Source: Hemileia vastatrix
Taxonomy: Eukaryota > Basidiomycota > Pucciniomycetes > Pucciniales > Zaghouaniaceae
Reading direction: 5' to 3'
NCBI GenBank assembly: GCA_030280995.1
Contig: JASXTE010000012.1
Location: 6,395,001-6,459,000, forward strand
DNA length: 64,000 nt
In this document: positions 1-9,660 of the stretch, piece by piece
How positions within the stretch are numbered: the first letter of the stretch is position 1
Layout of the letters: every line of letters starts with the position of its first letter
The notes under the pieces: model-generated
Told to the model about the DNA's origin: nothing
The model's input: the letters and a program-made list of their open reading frames with translations, nothing else
Databases searched by the model: none
Made by a program: the position numbers and the translations under genes

Positions 1-640
1 GTCCTTTACAAGTATCTGGTGTTCTTCCAATGATCTGGAGTAAATCAAGATGTCATCCAGGCATACTGCTACATCTATCTCTATTCTGTCTCTGATGATG
101 CTTCTGGTGAAGTTTTGAAATGTGGCAGGCACATTAAATGAACCAAATGGCATTAACAACCATTTAAAATGACCAACTTTAGAGCAGAATGCCAGTTTTT
201 GTTCATCACCTTCTTTTACACATATGTTGTGGCAACCTACCCTAAGATCTAGAGATGTAAAGATCTCTGCACCTTGAAGACTATCAATTAGCTCACTAGT
301 GAAGGAAAGGGGATATCTGTTATTTGACTTCAGTGCATTTAACCTTCTGAAATCTATGCAAGGTCTTAGTGAACCATCCTTTTTTCCTGAAAAGATGACA
401 GGGGCAGCCCAGGGAGATTTGGGTTCCCTAATAAAACCATTATTTGAATTTCCATCAATCATCTCTTTTAGTTCTGTTGACTCTATGTTTGATAATGGGA
501 ATATGCCACTAAATTGAGGGGTTTTGCCTGGCATAAGATCAATGGAAACGTTGTATGGTCAATGAGGCGGTAGGGTCATGACTCCTCCCTCTCCAAACAG
601 CAGTAACAATTCCCTATAAGCTTCAGGGACCATTTCCTTG
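1..640 (-). pseudogene. Gypsy-0 reverse transcriptase (pol fragment)
   Basis: Minus-strand translation gives the fingers-palm order of a Ty3/Gypsy RT: PGKTPQFSGIFPLSN, then SPWAAPVIFSGKKDGSLRPC, then SLDLRVGCHNI, then MPFGSFNVPATFQ, and the catalytic box as CLDDILIYS. The usual Tyr before LDD is Cys. The two catalytic Asp are kept. A TGA at 559-561 lies in the conserved PPH-x-PY motif where relatives have Arg, consistent with CGA to TGA. The window edge cuts the palm just after the catalytic box. It is the polymerase that copied element RNA to DNA in virus-like particles, and is not functional here. Confidence 0.85.
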
Positions 641-1129
641 AGGATTGTTGTTGGCTTTAAGGACTGGACCTTGGCTGAAATCTGGGCAGATATGTTCCAA
701 GCTGTTGTGTATCATTCCAGTTCTTCTTCTTCTTCCTCCAGTTCCCCCTTCAAGTCCCAAAACTCAGCATCAAGAGAAAGTGTCAGTTCTTGCAGAAAAT
801 CTACTGATGATAATGAAACACCAGGAGACTTTCTGGGAGGGGTCCCTGACCCCTGAAGAGGCCAGAGGAAAAATACTTTCTCTGCACCATCCACCTTTCC
901 ATCTTCCTCCTTCCCTTTTCTTTTTTGTGCCTTCTCTTCTTCTTGTTGCACTATACCCCCTTTCTGCTCCTCCCCAGTACTTCCCATTGGCACCCCATCC
1001 CCAGCCTGCTGCTTAAAATCAAGAGGAAGCATTATTTCTGGTGGCAAGTCAACTGATCATAACAAAAAATCAGAAGACTCTCTGGGATGGGCCCATGACC
1101 CCTGAGGGGGCTAGGGGGCTGATAATTGA

Positions 1130-1600
1130 GTGACAGAATCCCCTTTCCTTCCAATCAATTTGCGGGTTATATTGGTGTAGCCATGTCATCCCCAGTACCA
1201 TGTTGTACTGGTCTTTCAGGTTTGTAGCATATTCCCTGAACTGTAAGTCCCTTCTGTCACATCAAAACCTGCAAAAAACCTTTTCTTTTACTTCTCCTCC
1301 CCCACCTAGGAATCTGTAAAACATAATTAGATGCCTAGGGTGGTCCAATTTTTCTTTTTTCTTTTTATTTCTCTGTAAAAACTTGTTAGAAATAAAAAAT
1401 TCTGTGTCCCCACAGTCCAGTAGGGCTTGTAAATTTGTTGTGGCATCAAGGGTCATTAAAGGAAATTTTAGTATAATGTAATTATCATTAACTTCAAGTG
1501 GCTTACACGCTGATAATTCTTCTACTAAGTCCCCCTTTTCCTTTCCCTCTAATATTCTTTCAGAGGGAACAACCTTCACTCCTAAGCACTGTTATTTACC
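1130..1600 (-). pseudogene. Gypsy-0 retroviral-type aspartic protease
   Basis: The minus strand encodes LDATTNLQALLDCGDTEFFI, a retropepsin flap-core in which the DSG/DTG active site reads DCG. About 100 residues on, in a shifted frame, comes MVLGMTWLHQYNPQIDW, the typical end of Ty3/Gypsy proteases (LGMPWL...NP.IDW). The catalytic Asp is present but Cys replaces Ser/Thr, and the domain is spread over more than one frame, so this is a remnant of the enzyme that would have processed Gag-Pol. Confidence 0.75.
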
Positions 1601-1619
1601 TGCACCTTTCCTGAACTAT

Positions 1620-2540
1620 CCTCCCCCTCACCAACCCTTATTTTTCCCCCACACTCCCTTTCCAGATGACCACCACTCCCACATTGGAGTCACAGCCCTC
1701 TACTCATATGCCTCTGGTATTCCTAATCAGATAGCCTTTTTTTTCTGCTAGCGCCACGTGCATTTACTGCATCAATGTCCATGGTGTTTGGGTCCCTGGC
1801 ACTGGCCCCACTTGATGAGGCATAGTTGTGCCACTGACAGGTGCCACTCCAGCCATCCATCTGCTGATGTTTAAACTTTTTATTGATTTGGATGGCCAGC
1901 TCCATGAGTGCTTGGATGGAGGTTGGACAAGGGTGACTGATTAGAGTGTTCCTGATTTTTTGTGAGAGCCCATTTCTGAAGTGAAACATCAGTGCTCCTT
2001 CTTTCCATGTTGTAATGTAGCTGGCATGGCCCCAGAATTCTGACACATACTTGGCAACAGAGTGTTTCTGTTGCAACTGGTTGAGAGTGTGCTCCAAGGT
2101 TGTGGCCACATTGGGGTTGCAAAAGGCCAGTTCAAAAGCCGCCATTAACTGATGGAAAGTTGTTTCCAACTCACCATTTCCAAGGAGTTCTTTTGTATAT
2201 GGCCTTGCCCAGAGTGCCACCTCATCTGTGAGGTAAGAGATTGCTCATCTGGGAACTGATGACTGTTGAGCAGGACATAAAGGTTTACCTGCAATGCATA
2301 CTGATCCACCTGGTGGCCTTGCTTTCCATCAAAGATTTCTGGGACTGCAATTTTTGGGCCTTTAACAAGTGGCACTGGTGTTGTAGGCCATGCCTGTGCC
2401 TCAACTTGAGCAGCGTCCAGTTCTGCTTCAGTCGGGCTGTGGTATGAGGGCCATTCCTCAGCTAGACATTCCATGAGGCTGGTGTTTTGTTCTAGCATTG
2501 CAGCAAGGGTTGCTGCATCAGGTTGACCTGAGGGATTCAT
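1620..2540 (-). pseudogene. Gypsy-0 gag with CCHC zinc knuckle
   Basis: Gag starts at ATG 2538-2540 (MNPSGQPDAATLAAML). The first about 130 residues include the conserved PEIFDGKQGHQVDQYALQ segment of the capsid N-terminus. A frameshift around 2145-2220 moves to the next frame, which carries the capsid core (LNQLQQKHSVAKYVSEFW, FRNGLSQKIRN) and ends in a linker with MDIDAVNA. A CCHC knuckle (CGSGGHLEREC) follows near 1650-1690 after a one-base shift. The gene would encode the particle protein. About 37 bp separate its start from the LTR, short but normal for this group. The frameshifts mark it as dead. Confidence 0.82.
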
Positions 2541-2577
2541 TATTCTTCAGTAGTGTGCCAAATAAGATCAGGCAAAA

Positions 2578-2817
2578 TGTTAAGACCTAAGAAGGCAGAC
2601 TACTACTAGTGCTGACACTAGCCTGGGATGGGACTGGCTATGCTGATACAGCAGTGAGACTAAGAAGTAACTGGATTACTATATAAGTTGTCTGATGAGG
2701 AGTGCTCCACAGCACTTGCCCCATATAACCCCCTTATGCAATATCCCCTCTTCCACCTCTCACAATGCATAGTGCCGATAGCACTCCTCCTCCTCATATC
2801 TCAACCAAATCCTAACA
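2578..2817 (-). repeat. Gypsy-0 LTR (240 bp)
   Basis: On the minus strand the segment starts TGTTAGG and ends CTTAACA, so it has the TG...CA ends of an LTR with a 5-bp terminal inverted repeat (TGTTA/TAACA). It contains a TATATAG box and is followed at once by the gag leader. Upstream on the minus strand the Tc1 transposase reading frame is interrupted exactly here, which fixes the insertion edge. The partner LTR lies outside the window, so the target duplication cannot be read. Confidence 0.82.
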
Positions 2818-3596
2818 AGACCATAACAGAAGAGTGTCCACTTTTGAATGCTGGCTGAAGACAGTCTTGTAGAAGTTGCTTGCCACTTCTTCACCAAATA
2901 CAATGAGTCATGGATGCCTTACCAACCTCAAAAAACAACTCATCAGTCCAAATTACTTTCTTCCAGTTTTCAATGGACCAATTGAGACTGTCTTGAGCAA
3001 AATTGAGGTGTCTCTGACAGTGGGTTTCTCCAATGAATGGGTTCTTGGCAGCTGTGCAATTGGAAATGCCTATCTCATGGGCTCACTTACAAAGTGTGTA
3101 GGACAAAATTGAGAATCCCATTGCATTGGATACCTCAGAAAGTTTTGCTCCACAGTTGGACTTGAGGATTCAAACAAGATTTTGTGTATCACAAGGTGTA
3201 GTCTTGCCCAGACAACCTAGATGACATGCAGTTTTCACAGTGCCCCAGTTCAGTACAGCTAAGTCATAAAGGCTTGCGGAATTTTTGAAGAAAAAATAAA
3301 AGTTGTTCTCACCAAAAAATGATTTGCCTATTCAAAAGGGTTGGGGATAGGGCGGGGGTACTTCCTTTTGAATAGGCGAATCATTTTTTCGTGGGCGAAA
3401 CTTTTATTTTTTCGTCAAAAATTCCGCAAGATTTTGTGACTTGGCTGTATCAGTCAAGTATTGTGCGGACAGTTGTGTGTGGAATGAGTAAATCATGGGA
3501 TATCTTGCTTTGATTACATCTCACCATTGCCATTCCAACAATCAAAGCTTTGGTTTTGGTTGTGCTGGTGTGTTCTAGCCCTGGAAGTTGGCATGC
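2818..3596 (-). pseudogene. Tc1-family transposase fragment
   Basis: Minus-strand translation gives, in order, a helix-turn-helix (IVGMAMVRCNQSKISHDLL then PHTTVRTIL), a linker, CQRHLNFAQDSLNWSIENWK, and then KVIWTDELFF, the block holding the first catalytic Asp of the Tc1 DDE/D triad. It continues as CLQPAFKSGHSSV, typical of Tc1 transposases just before the VWG block, where Gypsy-0 cuts in. The second and third catalytic acids are beyond the window. Several single-base frame changes and stops are present. A likely start is the Met near 3594-3596 (MPTSRARTHQ). It once cut and pasted the element at TA sites. Confidence 0.8.
3256..3447. mobile_element. Mariner-like MITE (192 bp) nested in the Tc1 element
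   Basis: The two ends are long inverted repeats: CAGCTAAGTCATAAAGGCTT at the left matches the reverse complement of the right end (CAGCCAAGTCACAAAATCTT), and the match continues inward through TGCGGAATTTTTGA for about 75 bp. TA flanks both sides (3254-3255 and 3448-3449), as for Tc1/mariner insertions. The short middle is GC-rich and non-coding. Removing it plus one TA rejoins the transposase sequence around it. Confidence 0.85.
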
Positions 3597-3838
3597 TGAG
3601 ATTGAAAAGTAGGGAAAACCAGTAGTTTTTAGATATGAAATATAATGAGAAATATTGAGAATGATGAAAAACTAACCTGATGTGATGAATCCTGAGATGC
3701 AAACAAGTGAATCTTGAGGCCCCAGAGGATGGGTATTGGCGAGATGGTGATAGTATAAGGTGAAGAGGCAATAAACAAAAATAAAATAAAATAAAAAATA
3801 AAAAAAGTCGTGATGACGACTTATTTCCGGGTACTGTA

Positions 3839-4906
3839 CATAAAATTAGCCTTCATTGAGCTACATTCACCAGGAAAAAATTGTTGAGGCATAAGATAGA
3901 CTTAAGTGTTAGGTACTTGACTACATAAGCATGTATATTAACTAGACTTATAGTGAAATGTTTATCATCGATTTTCCTCATTATTACCACCACTCTACTT
4001 CAAAAATGTGGGAGGACTTGCATATGAGTAAGTATCCCTACTGAATTGATTTGGATGCAGACTTGCATGCAAGTCCTCCTTCATTTTTTCTTGGTGATTT
4101 GTTACATAATCGCCAAATTTGGATTGAAAAAAAAACTTCAACAGGCTCATAAAAATTTTGCGTGACCTTCACTTTTTAGTCAAAGCAGCTAGCACAGATT
4201 ATGCAGCCACATGTTGAAACCTTGGAAGTAGATATTCTATATTTTTATGCCTTCATTAACGAATGCATACTCAATTTAAGAAACTAGTCATTTTTCAAGC
4301 AATAGGAAAGTCAGATCCAAGCGGGCTCTCATCACTCAATCAAGATCCAATAAATCACGTCACATATATAATCCTTTTTCCCCCTTGTGTGGCGACCCTT
4401 TACCCACATGCATCTGCCACTTGTGACACAACCATCGGGCCTTTTTCTGATGCGCTAAATCAAGGGTGTCATGGTAATAAAGTCCATCATTATTATAGTC
4501 ACCAAAAGATTGAGCACGTTAATCGTACACTCCTGGAAAATTTGGGGTCTTCGTTATACTTAGGTCTCAAGAGAAACAAACAAATGTTACAATAAACATA
4601 GCAATATTCTTTCTGTGGTCCACTAGGAAGCTAGCTACTATCAACATATTTTTTTATCCATTATCGCATAAAGTAAGCATAAAAAAAGAACAAGTTGATA
4701 GAATCACTTTTGGTTACCCAAAGACTATCATGTTCATACCAATAAAGCAAAACAAAATTTAGAGTCACGACTACTTGAATTAGAATGAACTTGTTTGATT
4801 TTTCACAATGCATCGTACTGTTCATTTTCATTATATTAATGAGTCCATTTTACTGAGGCACTCTGGTATAAAACATCAACTTAAGCTTTTGGATATCTTA
4901 GAAGCA
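3839..4906. other. Host intergenic DNA, no supported gene
   Basis: No ORF here shows a recognisable domain. A 110-codon plus-strand ORF (4263-4595) lacks any coding signature I recognise. The stretch next to 4906 is the 3' flank of the secreted-protein gene. One small inverted repeat is present at 4011-4079. Base composition is more balanced than in the surrounding elements, in keeping with single-copy DNA. Confidence 0.5.
4011..4079. repeat. Short imperfect inverted repeat
   Basis: GGAGGACTTGCAT at the left edge is the exact reverse complement of ATGCAAGTCCTCC at the right edge, with about 43 bp between. No clear target duplication flanks it. It may be a decayed MITE or a chance hairpin. 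Confidence 0.4.
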
Positions 4907-6008
4907 TCATTTTCTGTTGAAAGCTACTTCGAAGAAGACCTATAATGAAGCAGCAGATATGTGATTTAGAAAATATTTGTCGTAATCGAGCCATCTGATA
5001 CTTACGTTTTGTAATTTGATAACTTTCTGCCATTTGGAAAAGTTGCAAATACCACCACTGCTAGGGGTTTGATTACCAACACATTTCTTTCGAAGCGCTT
5101 GGGCTCGCGTTCCCATCATAGCCCAATTGTACTTTAGTGAAAAAAAATTGTTAGTGATGATGCATAATATTTTAAGATCTGAGGACATGGGCTTACCCAT
5201 ATTACTTTATCGGGTTGAAAATTATAACTGTAACGCCATCAATTTTAAGCGCGAGGGAAAACAATCTCTCACAGGAAGAAGTACTTACAATGCTATGAAG
5301 CAAGAATTATAAGAGACGGAAACAACATAACCTGGAACAGTGGTCCATAATCAGCCAAAGAAATCAGTATTGCAGTAATTTTCACTAACCAGGATCAATC
5401 ACTGCACTTCCATTGGAAACAAATTGGGCAAACTCGATTTGTCTGCAGTCTTCCTATATGGGAAAAGTATGACACAGAATTTAATTTTTAGTCAAAGATT
5501 CCGTCCAATAAAAAAACCAACTAACCCAAAACTGTTGTTGGTCCTTTGGAGGATCATCTAAGATAAATGCGTAAATTTATGAAAAAACGGACTTAAGTAA
5601 TATAAAATTTAATACGCACTGGTGAAACATCCTTTGGAATTACAATCAGATGGTGTCAAGTCCAATCTAGTGAGGTTTTTGTAAAGACGCTCAGGAATTT
5701 TCGTAGAGTCAAGGTTGTTCTCGTCTCGTTTGGCAAGCTGGTCTGGAAGTTTGTACACAGAAACCTTAACCTCCGTGTTGGAGAGATAATAAGTGTTTTT
5801 CAGTTCGGCATTTTGTAATGCCGTTTTATGCTGAGGATCTACGAACGGGTCAAGGTTAATTTACTATAATATTGAAAATAAGTTCAAAAAAAAACTTGCT
5901 TCGTTGAATTAAACCCAAGTCCTGCTGATCCTCAGCTGTGGAATAAGAGATCAAGCAAAATGCGAGAAAAGCTAGTTTGAGTCCAAGATTTCTGCTGACG
6001 AAGACCAT
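4907..6008 (-). CDS. Secreted cysteine-containing protein, 8 exons (candidate effector)
   Basis: Exons on the minus strand are 6008-5900, 5838-5620, 5557-5526, 5453-5390, 5331-5289, 5227-5197, 5131-5006 and 4939-4907. They sum to 657 nt (218 residues plus TGA), with phases consistent at every junction. Introns are 58-72 nt; six are GT-AG and the first is GC-AG. The protein starts MVFVSRNLGLKLAFLAFCLI, a classic signal peptide probably cut after STA at about residue 25. The mature part has six Cys (102, 107, 123, 152, 183, 195), possible N-glycosylation sites (NLT, NGS, NFS) and a Lys-Arg pair at 73-74 that could be a Kex2 site. I recognise no family. The signal peptide, size and Cys content fit a rust secreted effector or wall protein; that role is inference. 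No stop or frameshift was found. Confidence 0.82.
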
Positions 6009-6125
6009 TATAAACAAGTTTTTGTGTGTGTGTAAATGTGGATAGACAGAAAGGGTGGAATGGGTTCAGTCAGATCTTAGTTGAGTGGGCTTACAAGAGC
6101 GAAGAGCCCTTCTTTTTATGTGCGA
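6009..6125 (-). promoter_or_regulatory. Putative core promoter and 5' UTR of the secreted-protein gene
   Basis: On the minus strand an ACATAAAAAG TATA-like box lies at about 6112-6121, roughly 105 bp upstream of the start codon, followed by a purine/pyrimidine-mixed leader rich in CA. The start context is TATAATGG. A plus-strand ORF (6081-6302) overlaps this region but has no recognisable features and is treated as chance. Confidence 0.4.
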
Positions 6126-8045
6126 TTTGGTAACACCGCCTCCGTTGTGAAGGAACGATGCGGAACTCGAAGAACACAACCAAATGAATCTGATGGAAAA
6201 TCAAATACAGCCAATAACGGTGAGCCACACCGCCCCTCCATAGAAACATTGGCGTTCAAGCTTCGAGATGTTGATTGCCTTAAAAAAACAAACACGATGT
6301 AGACATGGAAATTGTATGAATTACTTTGGTGGGGATTTCGGAATAACTCCCGTTGAAGGAAAAGTTTCCGATCATCACATCACTTAATGCCGCCCGCCCA
6401 TCGTATGGTCGGTCACGCAGATCAACGCAATATGTGCTCAAAATATATATATAATAGAATTGCATGATTTTTTGCTACTTTTCACTCCTTTTCATTACGA
6501 TTTTGCCTACTAAGACTTTTAAAGTACATGAAAAAGCAGAACAGATATTATAGGTAAATATATACATGAGTAGTATCGATAAAAGTCATGGATTAAATAG
6601 TGGTTATAAGAATGTAACTAATGAAGGGTAAGTAGTGGCTGGAGAAGTGAGTGGTTTAGAACTCTACTGGTAGAGAATGAAGAACAAACAACTTTAGGGA
6701 GAGTGGAAAAAGGCGATAAAAGGGATAAATTAGTGAAAGAAACTTGGACCCTTTGGGCTCCCTTGTGAAGAAATTATCTTGCAAGGTCAATTAATGAAAA
6801 TATGTTAGGGAGCATCCTTGGTATTCCCCTGACACAAACTTCTGAAAAGAGAATCACCAGCTTTGAATCTGTGGAAATAGCGTCTAACAGGGCAGTGACT
6901 TGATCACGCCTTAATCAACAAATTCGAGGCGGGGGATTTCTTGCAAATTATCGAGGGCAAAGGAGTGAGTTATGGTTTGGCTCTATGATTGAAGAATTGT
7001 AACACAACTTCAAATTTTTGTCGAACTGTCTAGTTTTGAAGTGGGTTTGAATTCTTTGGAGTGCCCATACTCCACCCCTCTTTAATAAACTACATCAACC
7101 GGCATCGATGTCACGAACACCTCGCCCTGCCCCCCTCAAGTAAGTGCAGAGCATAAGGAGACACAGGATGAAAACCCGACTAAGCTAAAAATGAGGTGAT
7201 TCTCATGAGCGAAAACTATCATTGGACATTGTGTTTCGTTGCTGTGTTTGTTCGGTTGTTACAACGCTAGTTAGTTCAGACAAGAAGAAATATACGTCAC
7301 GCTAGACTTCCTCTGGTTTTGGGATCACACCTTGGTATTCTTGGAGCAGTGGTGCGCAATCTAATTACGCGCGGACGCTAAATTGCAATCTACAAGTCAT
7401 GTTCATGGAAAATCTGAAACAAGGATTTTTTTAAAAAAACATAAATGCTATAGCTGGAGTTAAAATTGTGTCCCGGTTGCGTTCTTGCATCACTATCTCG
7501 TACTGAAATGTGACATAGAGAGGGATCACATGTCATGTTTGATTACGAATTTTCATGTCTCAATTTGCATGATTCTCAATAACTTTTTAATTCCTGACTC
7601 AAAAATAATCTGACTGAGAATGTTGGTCCACCAGACCCTGTAGACTAAGAATATCACACTTATATTTTCTTTCAAATTGTACTGTCCCTGCAATAAGTCC
7701 TCATGATTTTTCAAACATTTGATTAACCTTAAAAGTATTACTCAAATGACCTAAATATGTCGTTTAAGACCCCCTAATATCACAAGATCATTTTTTTATT
7801 TTTAGATTAGGGATTAATGTTGTTGGGTAATTAAAGAAAATTTAAAGCTGAAAATGCAACTGATTTAAAAAAATATATGAATATATTATGAGATAAGGAC
7901 ATATAACAGACAAAAAATGGATTATCCTCATTAAACCTTTGAAAGACGATTCTGACAGTAAAAAATAAAAAATAAAAAAAAGGGAATAAAATACTTTTAA
8001 AATTTGGACAAAATTGTGAGGATATTAAATATTGTTGACACACTG
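6126..8045. other. Host intergenic DNA between the secreted-protein gene and Gypsy-1
   Basis: I find no gene I can support. The first 1.2 kb is of balanced composition and could hold a broken or multi-exon gene; a short ATG segment near 7108 followed by a GTAAGT-like donor is noted among the rejected items. From about 7700 on it becomes AT-rich and runs into the Gypsy-1 target site. Confidence 0.45.
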
Positions 8046-8844
8046 TGTCAGCCAGGCTACTAGACTTACCTGGTAAAATAATTAATTATTTTACTAAGGT
8101 GAAGCCACGCCTTTTTAAAAATACTTATTAATATTTAATTATTTAACATTTACTTATAATTTACTTACAACCAACTAAGCTAATTGTATTAAGTAGTGTA
8201 AATAATTAATTTAAGTATGTGTCCTATACATTTTTACTCCCTAACACCGTGCTCAATAGTATAGTTGATTGGGAATAAAAATTAATAATAAAATTATAAT
8301 AAAAAAACCTTAAGATTATTATATTACTTCATTGAGAGATCTGGAATTCCGTGAAATTAATATAATTAATTTAATTGTGATGTAATTAATTGTGACAGTC
8401 CAAGGAACTCATACTTTATTACTAATAAAATTGATGCCCTTGTTGACGTACCAATTAAATTATTTTCTTATGTCATATATATACTCCTTTTAGTCATCTT
8501 CTTTATCACATTCTTACAGTAGATGGTGTAAATTCTGTGTCTTTATTTCCCTCATGTTTTGCCTATAAAAGGCCCTCACTTTTGTGCTTTTCAGAACATT
8601 CATTACTTATTTATTTACAACTACATAAAAAACTATTTATTATTATTTTAGTATTTACATTAAGCCATAATTCTAAGACTTTTAAATAAAATAGTAATTA
8701 TCCCTTTACCTCTTTAAATTATTTGAGTAAAAATCTTTAAAAAGATAAGAGAAATATGTACACATTTTTGAATCCTTTGAAATCCACTCTTGCCGTCCTT
8801 GAAATTCTTTAAAAATTCTTCTAGACTTGAAGGACCACCCAACA
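8046..8844 (+). repeat. Gypsy-1 5' LTR
   Basis: It starts TGTCAGCCAGG and ends CCCAACA and aligns end to end with 19471-20269 at equal length. A TATAAAA box lies at 8564-8570, placing the transcription start in the following 30-40 bp, and AATAAA-like signals follow near 8690. Confidence 0.93.
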
Positions 8845-8862
8845 ATTGGAGGCCTTTCCGAA
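8845..8862 (+). promoter_or_regulatory. Gypsy-1 primer-binding site
   Basis: Directly after the LTR the sequence reads ATTGGAGGCCTTTCC. The TGG at 8847 would pair with a tRNA 3' CCA end. Gypsy-2 has a matching site (ATTGGGGCTCTTTCC) at the same place. The tRNA species was not determined. Confidence 0.6.
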
Positions 8863-9218
8863 TCGTCGACGGCGCATCAATTACTTGAGGTCGGAGAACG
8901 TGGGGACCATCACCATTTGAGGAACCTATAAGGACGAGTGAACAACAAAAACAACAAACGTCATATATCACGTGACAAAATTTTTTTGCTGCAAACGGGA
9001 ATCAAACCGTGCTCCAAAACTTAGGTTCATATATTGACTAAATGTCTTATATTTCATGGTAATTATTGAAATTACTATTTGTGGGTCACTTTGCACTCTT
9101 CATTCCCTATGTATTTCCTTTTTACTCAGCACTCTGTAAGTGGCATTAATTTGCTCATTTAACAGGGGTAGGTGTCTAGTAAATTGGAATTAAATTTTAT
9201 TTATTTATTTTATTTTTC

Positions 9219-9566
9219 CTAGTTGACAAAGATAGAGCAATTGTGTTCTTAGTCCTAGAGGCAATAAACTATATTTTAAAAAAGTTATTATTCATTATAA
9301 TTTTCAGTTGACTCTTGTCCTGATATATTTAAATTTTATTTGTTCCAGTTGACAAATTGTCCTGACAATAAAATTTTTTAAAATTCATATTTAATATTTC
9401 AGTAGACATTAAGTCCTGTTAATTATTAAATTCTCAGTTGATTTAAAATCCTGATAATAATTATCATAAAATTGTTAATAAGAAATTTAAATTTAATTCT
9501 TCAGTTGATTATTATATAATCCTGGCTTTAAATTGTTTTGAATTAATAAATTGATTTTATCCTGAA
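9219..9566 (+). repeat. Array of CAGTTGAY...TCCTGAY motifs in the Gypsy-1 leader
   Basis: The leader holds about seven spaced copies of a bipartite motif, CAGTTGA(C/T) followed after roughly 5-12 bases by TCCTGA or a near match (at about 9219, 9305, 9345, 9400, 9435, 9502 and 9551). The copies are 35-90 bp apart in AT-rich DNA. They could be packaging or Gag-binding signals, or remnants of tandem duplication; no function is shown. Confidence 0.6.
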
Positions 9567-9660
9567 AAATTTTATTTTATTATTTTTCTTTTAAACAAAA
9601 GTAAAAATACAAACTAATTCATATTATCGTCTCCCTTCCTCATTTCAGTAAAATTTAGAA

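Larger units (their letters stand above)
1..2817 (-). mobile_element. Gypsy-0: partial Ty3/Gypsy LTR retrotransposon
   Basis: Reading the minus strand from its LTR, the order is LTR, gag, CCHC zinc knuckle, aspartic protease and reverse transcriptase, which is the Ty3/Gypsy order up to the RT. The element runs off the window start in the RT palm, so RNase H, integrase and the second LTR are not visible. It is decayed: gag has a frameshift, the zinc knuckle needs a one-base shift, the protease has DCG for DSG, and there is a TGA in front of the RT. The stretch 641-1130 between RT and protease has no conserved domain; it encodes an acidic Glu-rich linker and a short duplicated segment (about 820-860 and 1060-1110). 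The element is inserted into a Tc1-like transposase gene. Confidence 0.88.
2818..3836 (-). mobile_element. Tc1-like DNA transposon, 5' part
   Basis: The right edge carries a Tc1-type terminal repeat on the minus strand: CAGTACCCGGAAATAAGTCG, next to a TA dinucleotide (3837-3838). Inward lies a transposase gene read on the minus strand. Gypsy-0 interrupts it at 2817 and a MITE interrupts it at 3256-3447. The other terminal repeat is outside the window. The element is a relic hosting later insertions. Confidence 0.78.

Noticed and set aside
712..1047. 111-codon Glu-rich minus-strand ORF
   Set aside because: It lies in the linker between protease and RT of Gypsy-0 and is low-complexity; not a separate gene.
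4263..4595. 110-codon plus-strand ORF
   Set aside because: No signal peptide, domain or repeat is visible and it lies in the 3' flank of the opposite gene; likely chance.
7108..7145. Short ATG segment (MSRTPRPAPL) followed by a GTAAGT-like donor, as a possible first exon of a plus-strand gene
   Set aside because: No acceptor with a convincing downstream exon could be found before Gypsy-1, so there is no gene model to support.
8985..9040. tRNA-like T-arm on the minus strand (GGTTTGATTCCCG-type) in the Gypsy-1 leader
   Set aside because: The T-stem has mismatches and no D-arm or anticodon arm can be folded upstream; at best a fragment.
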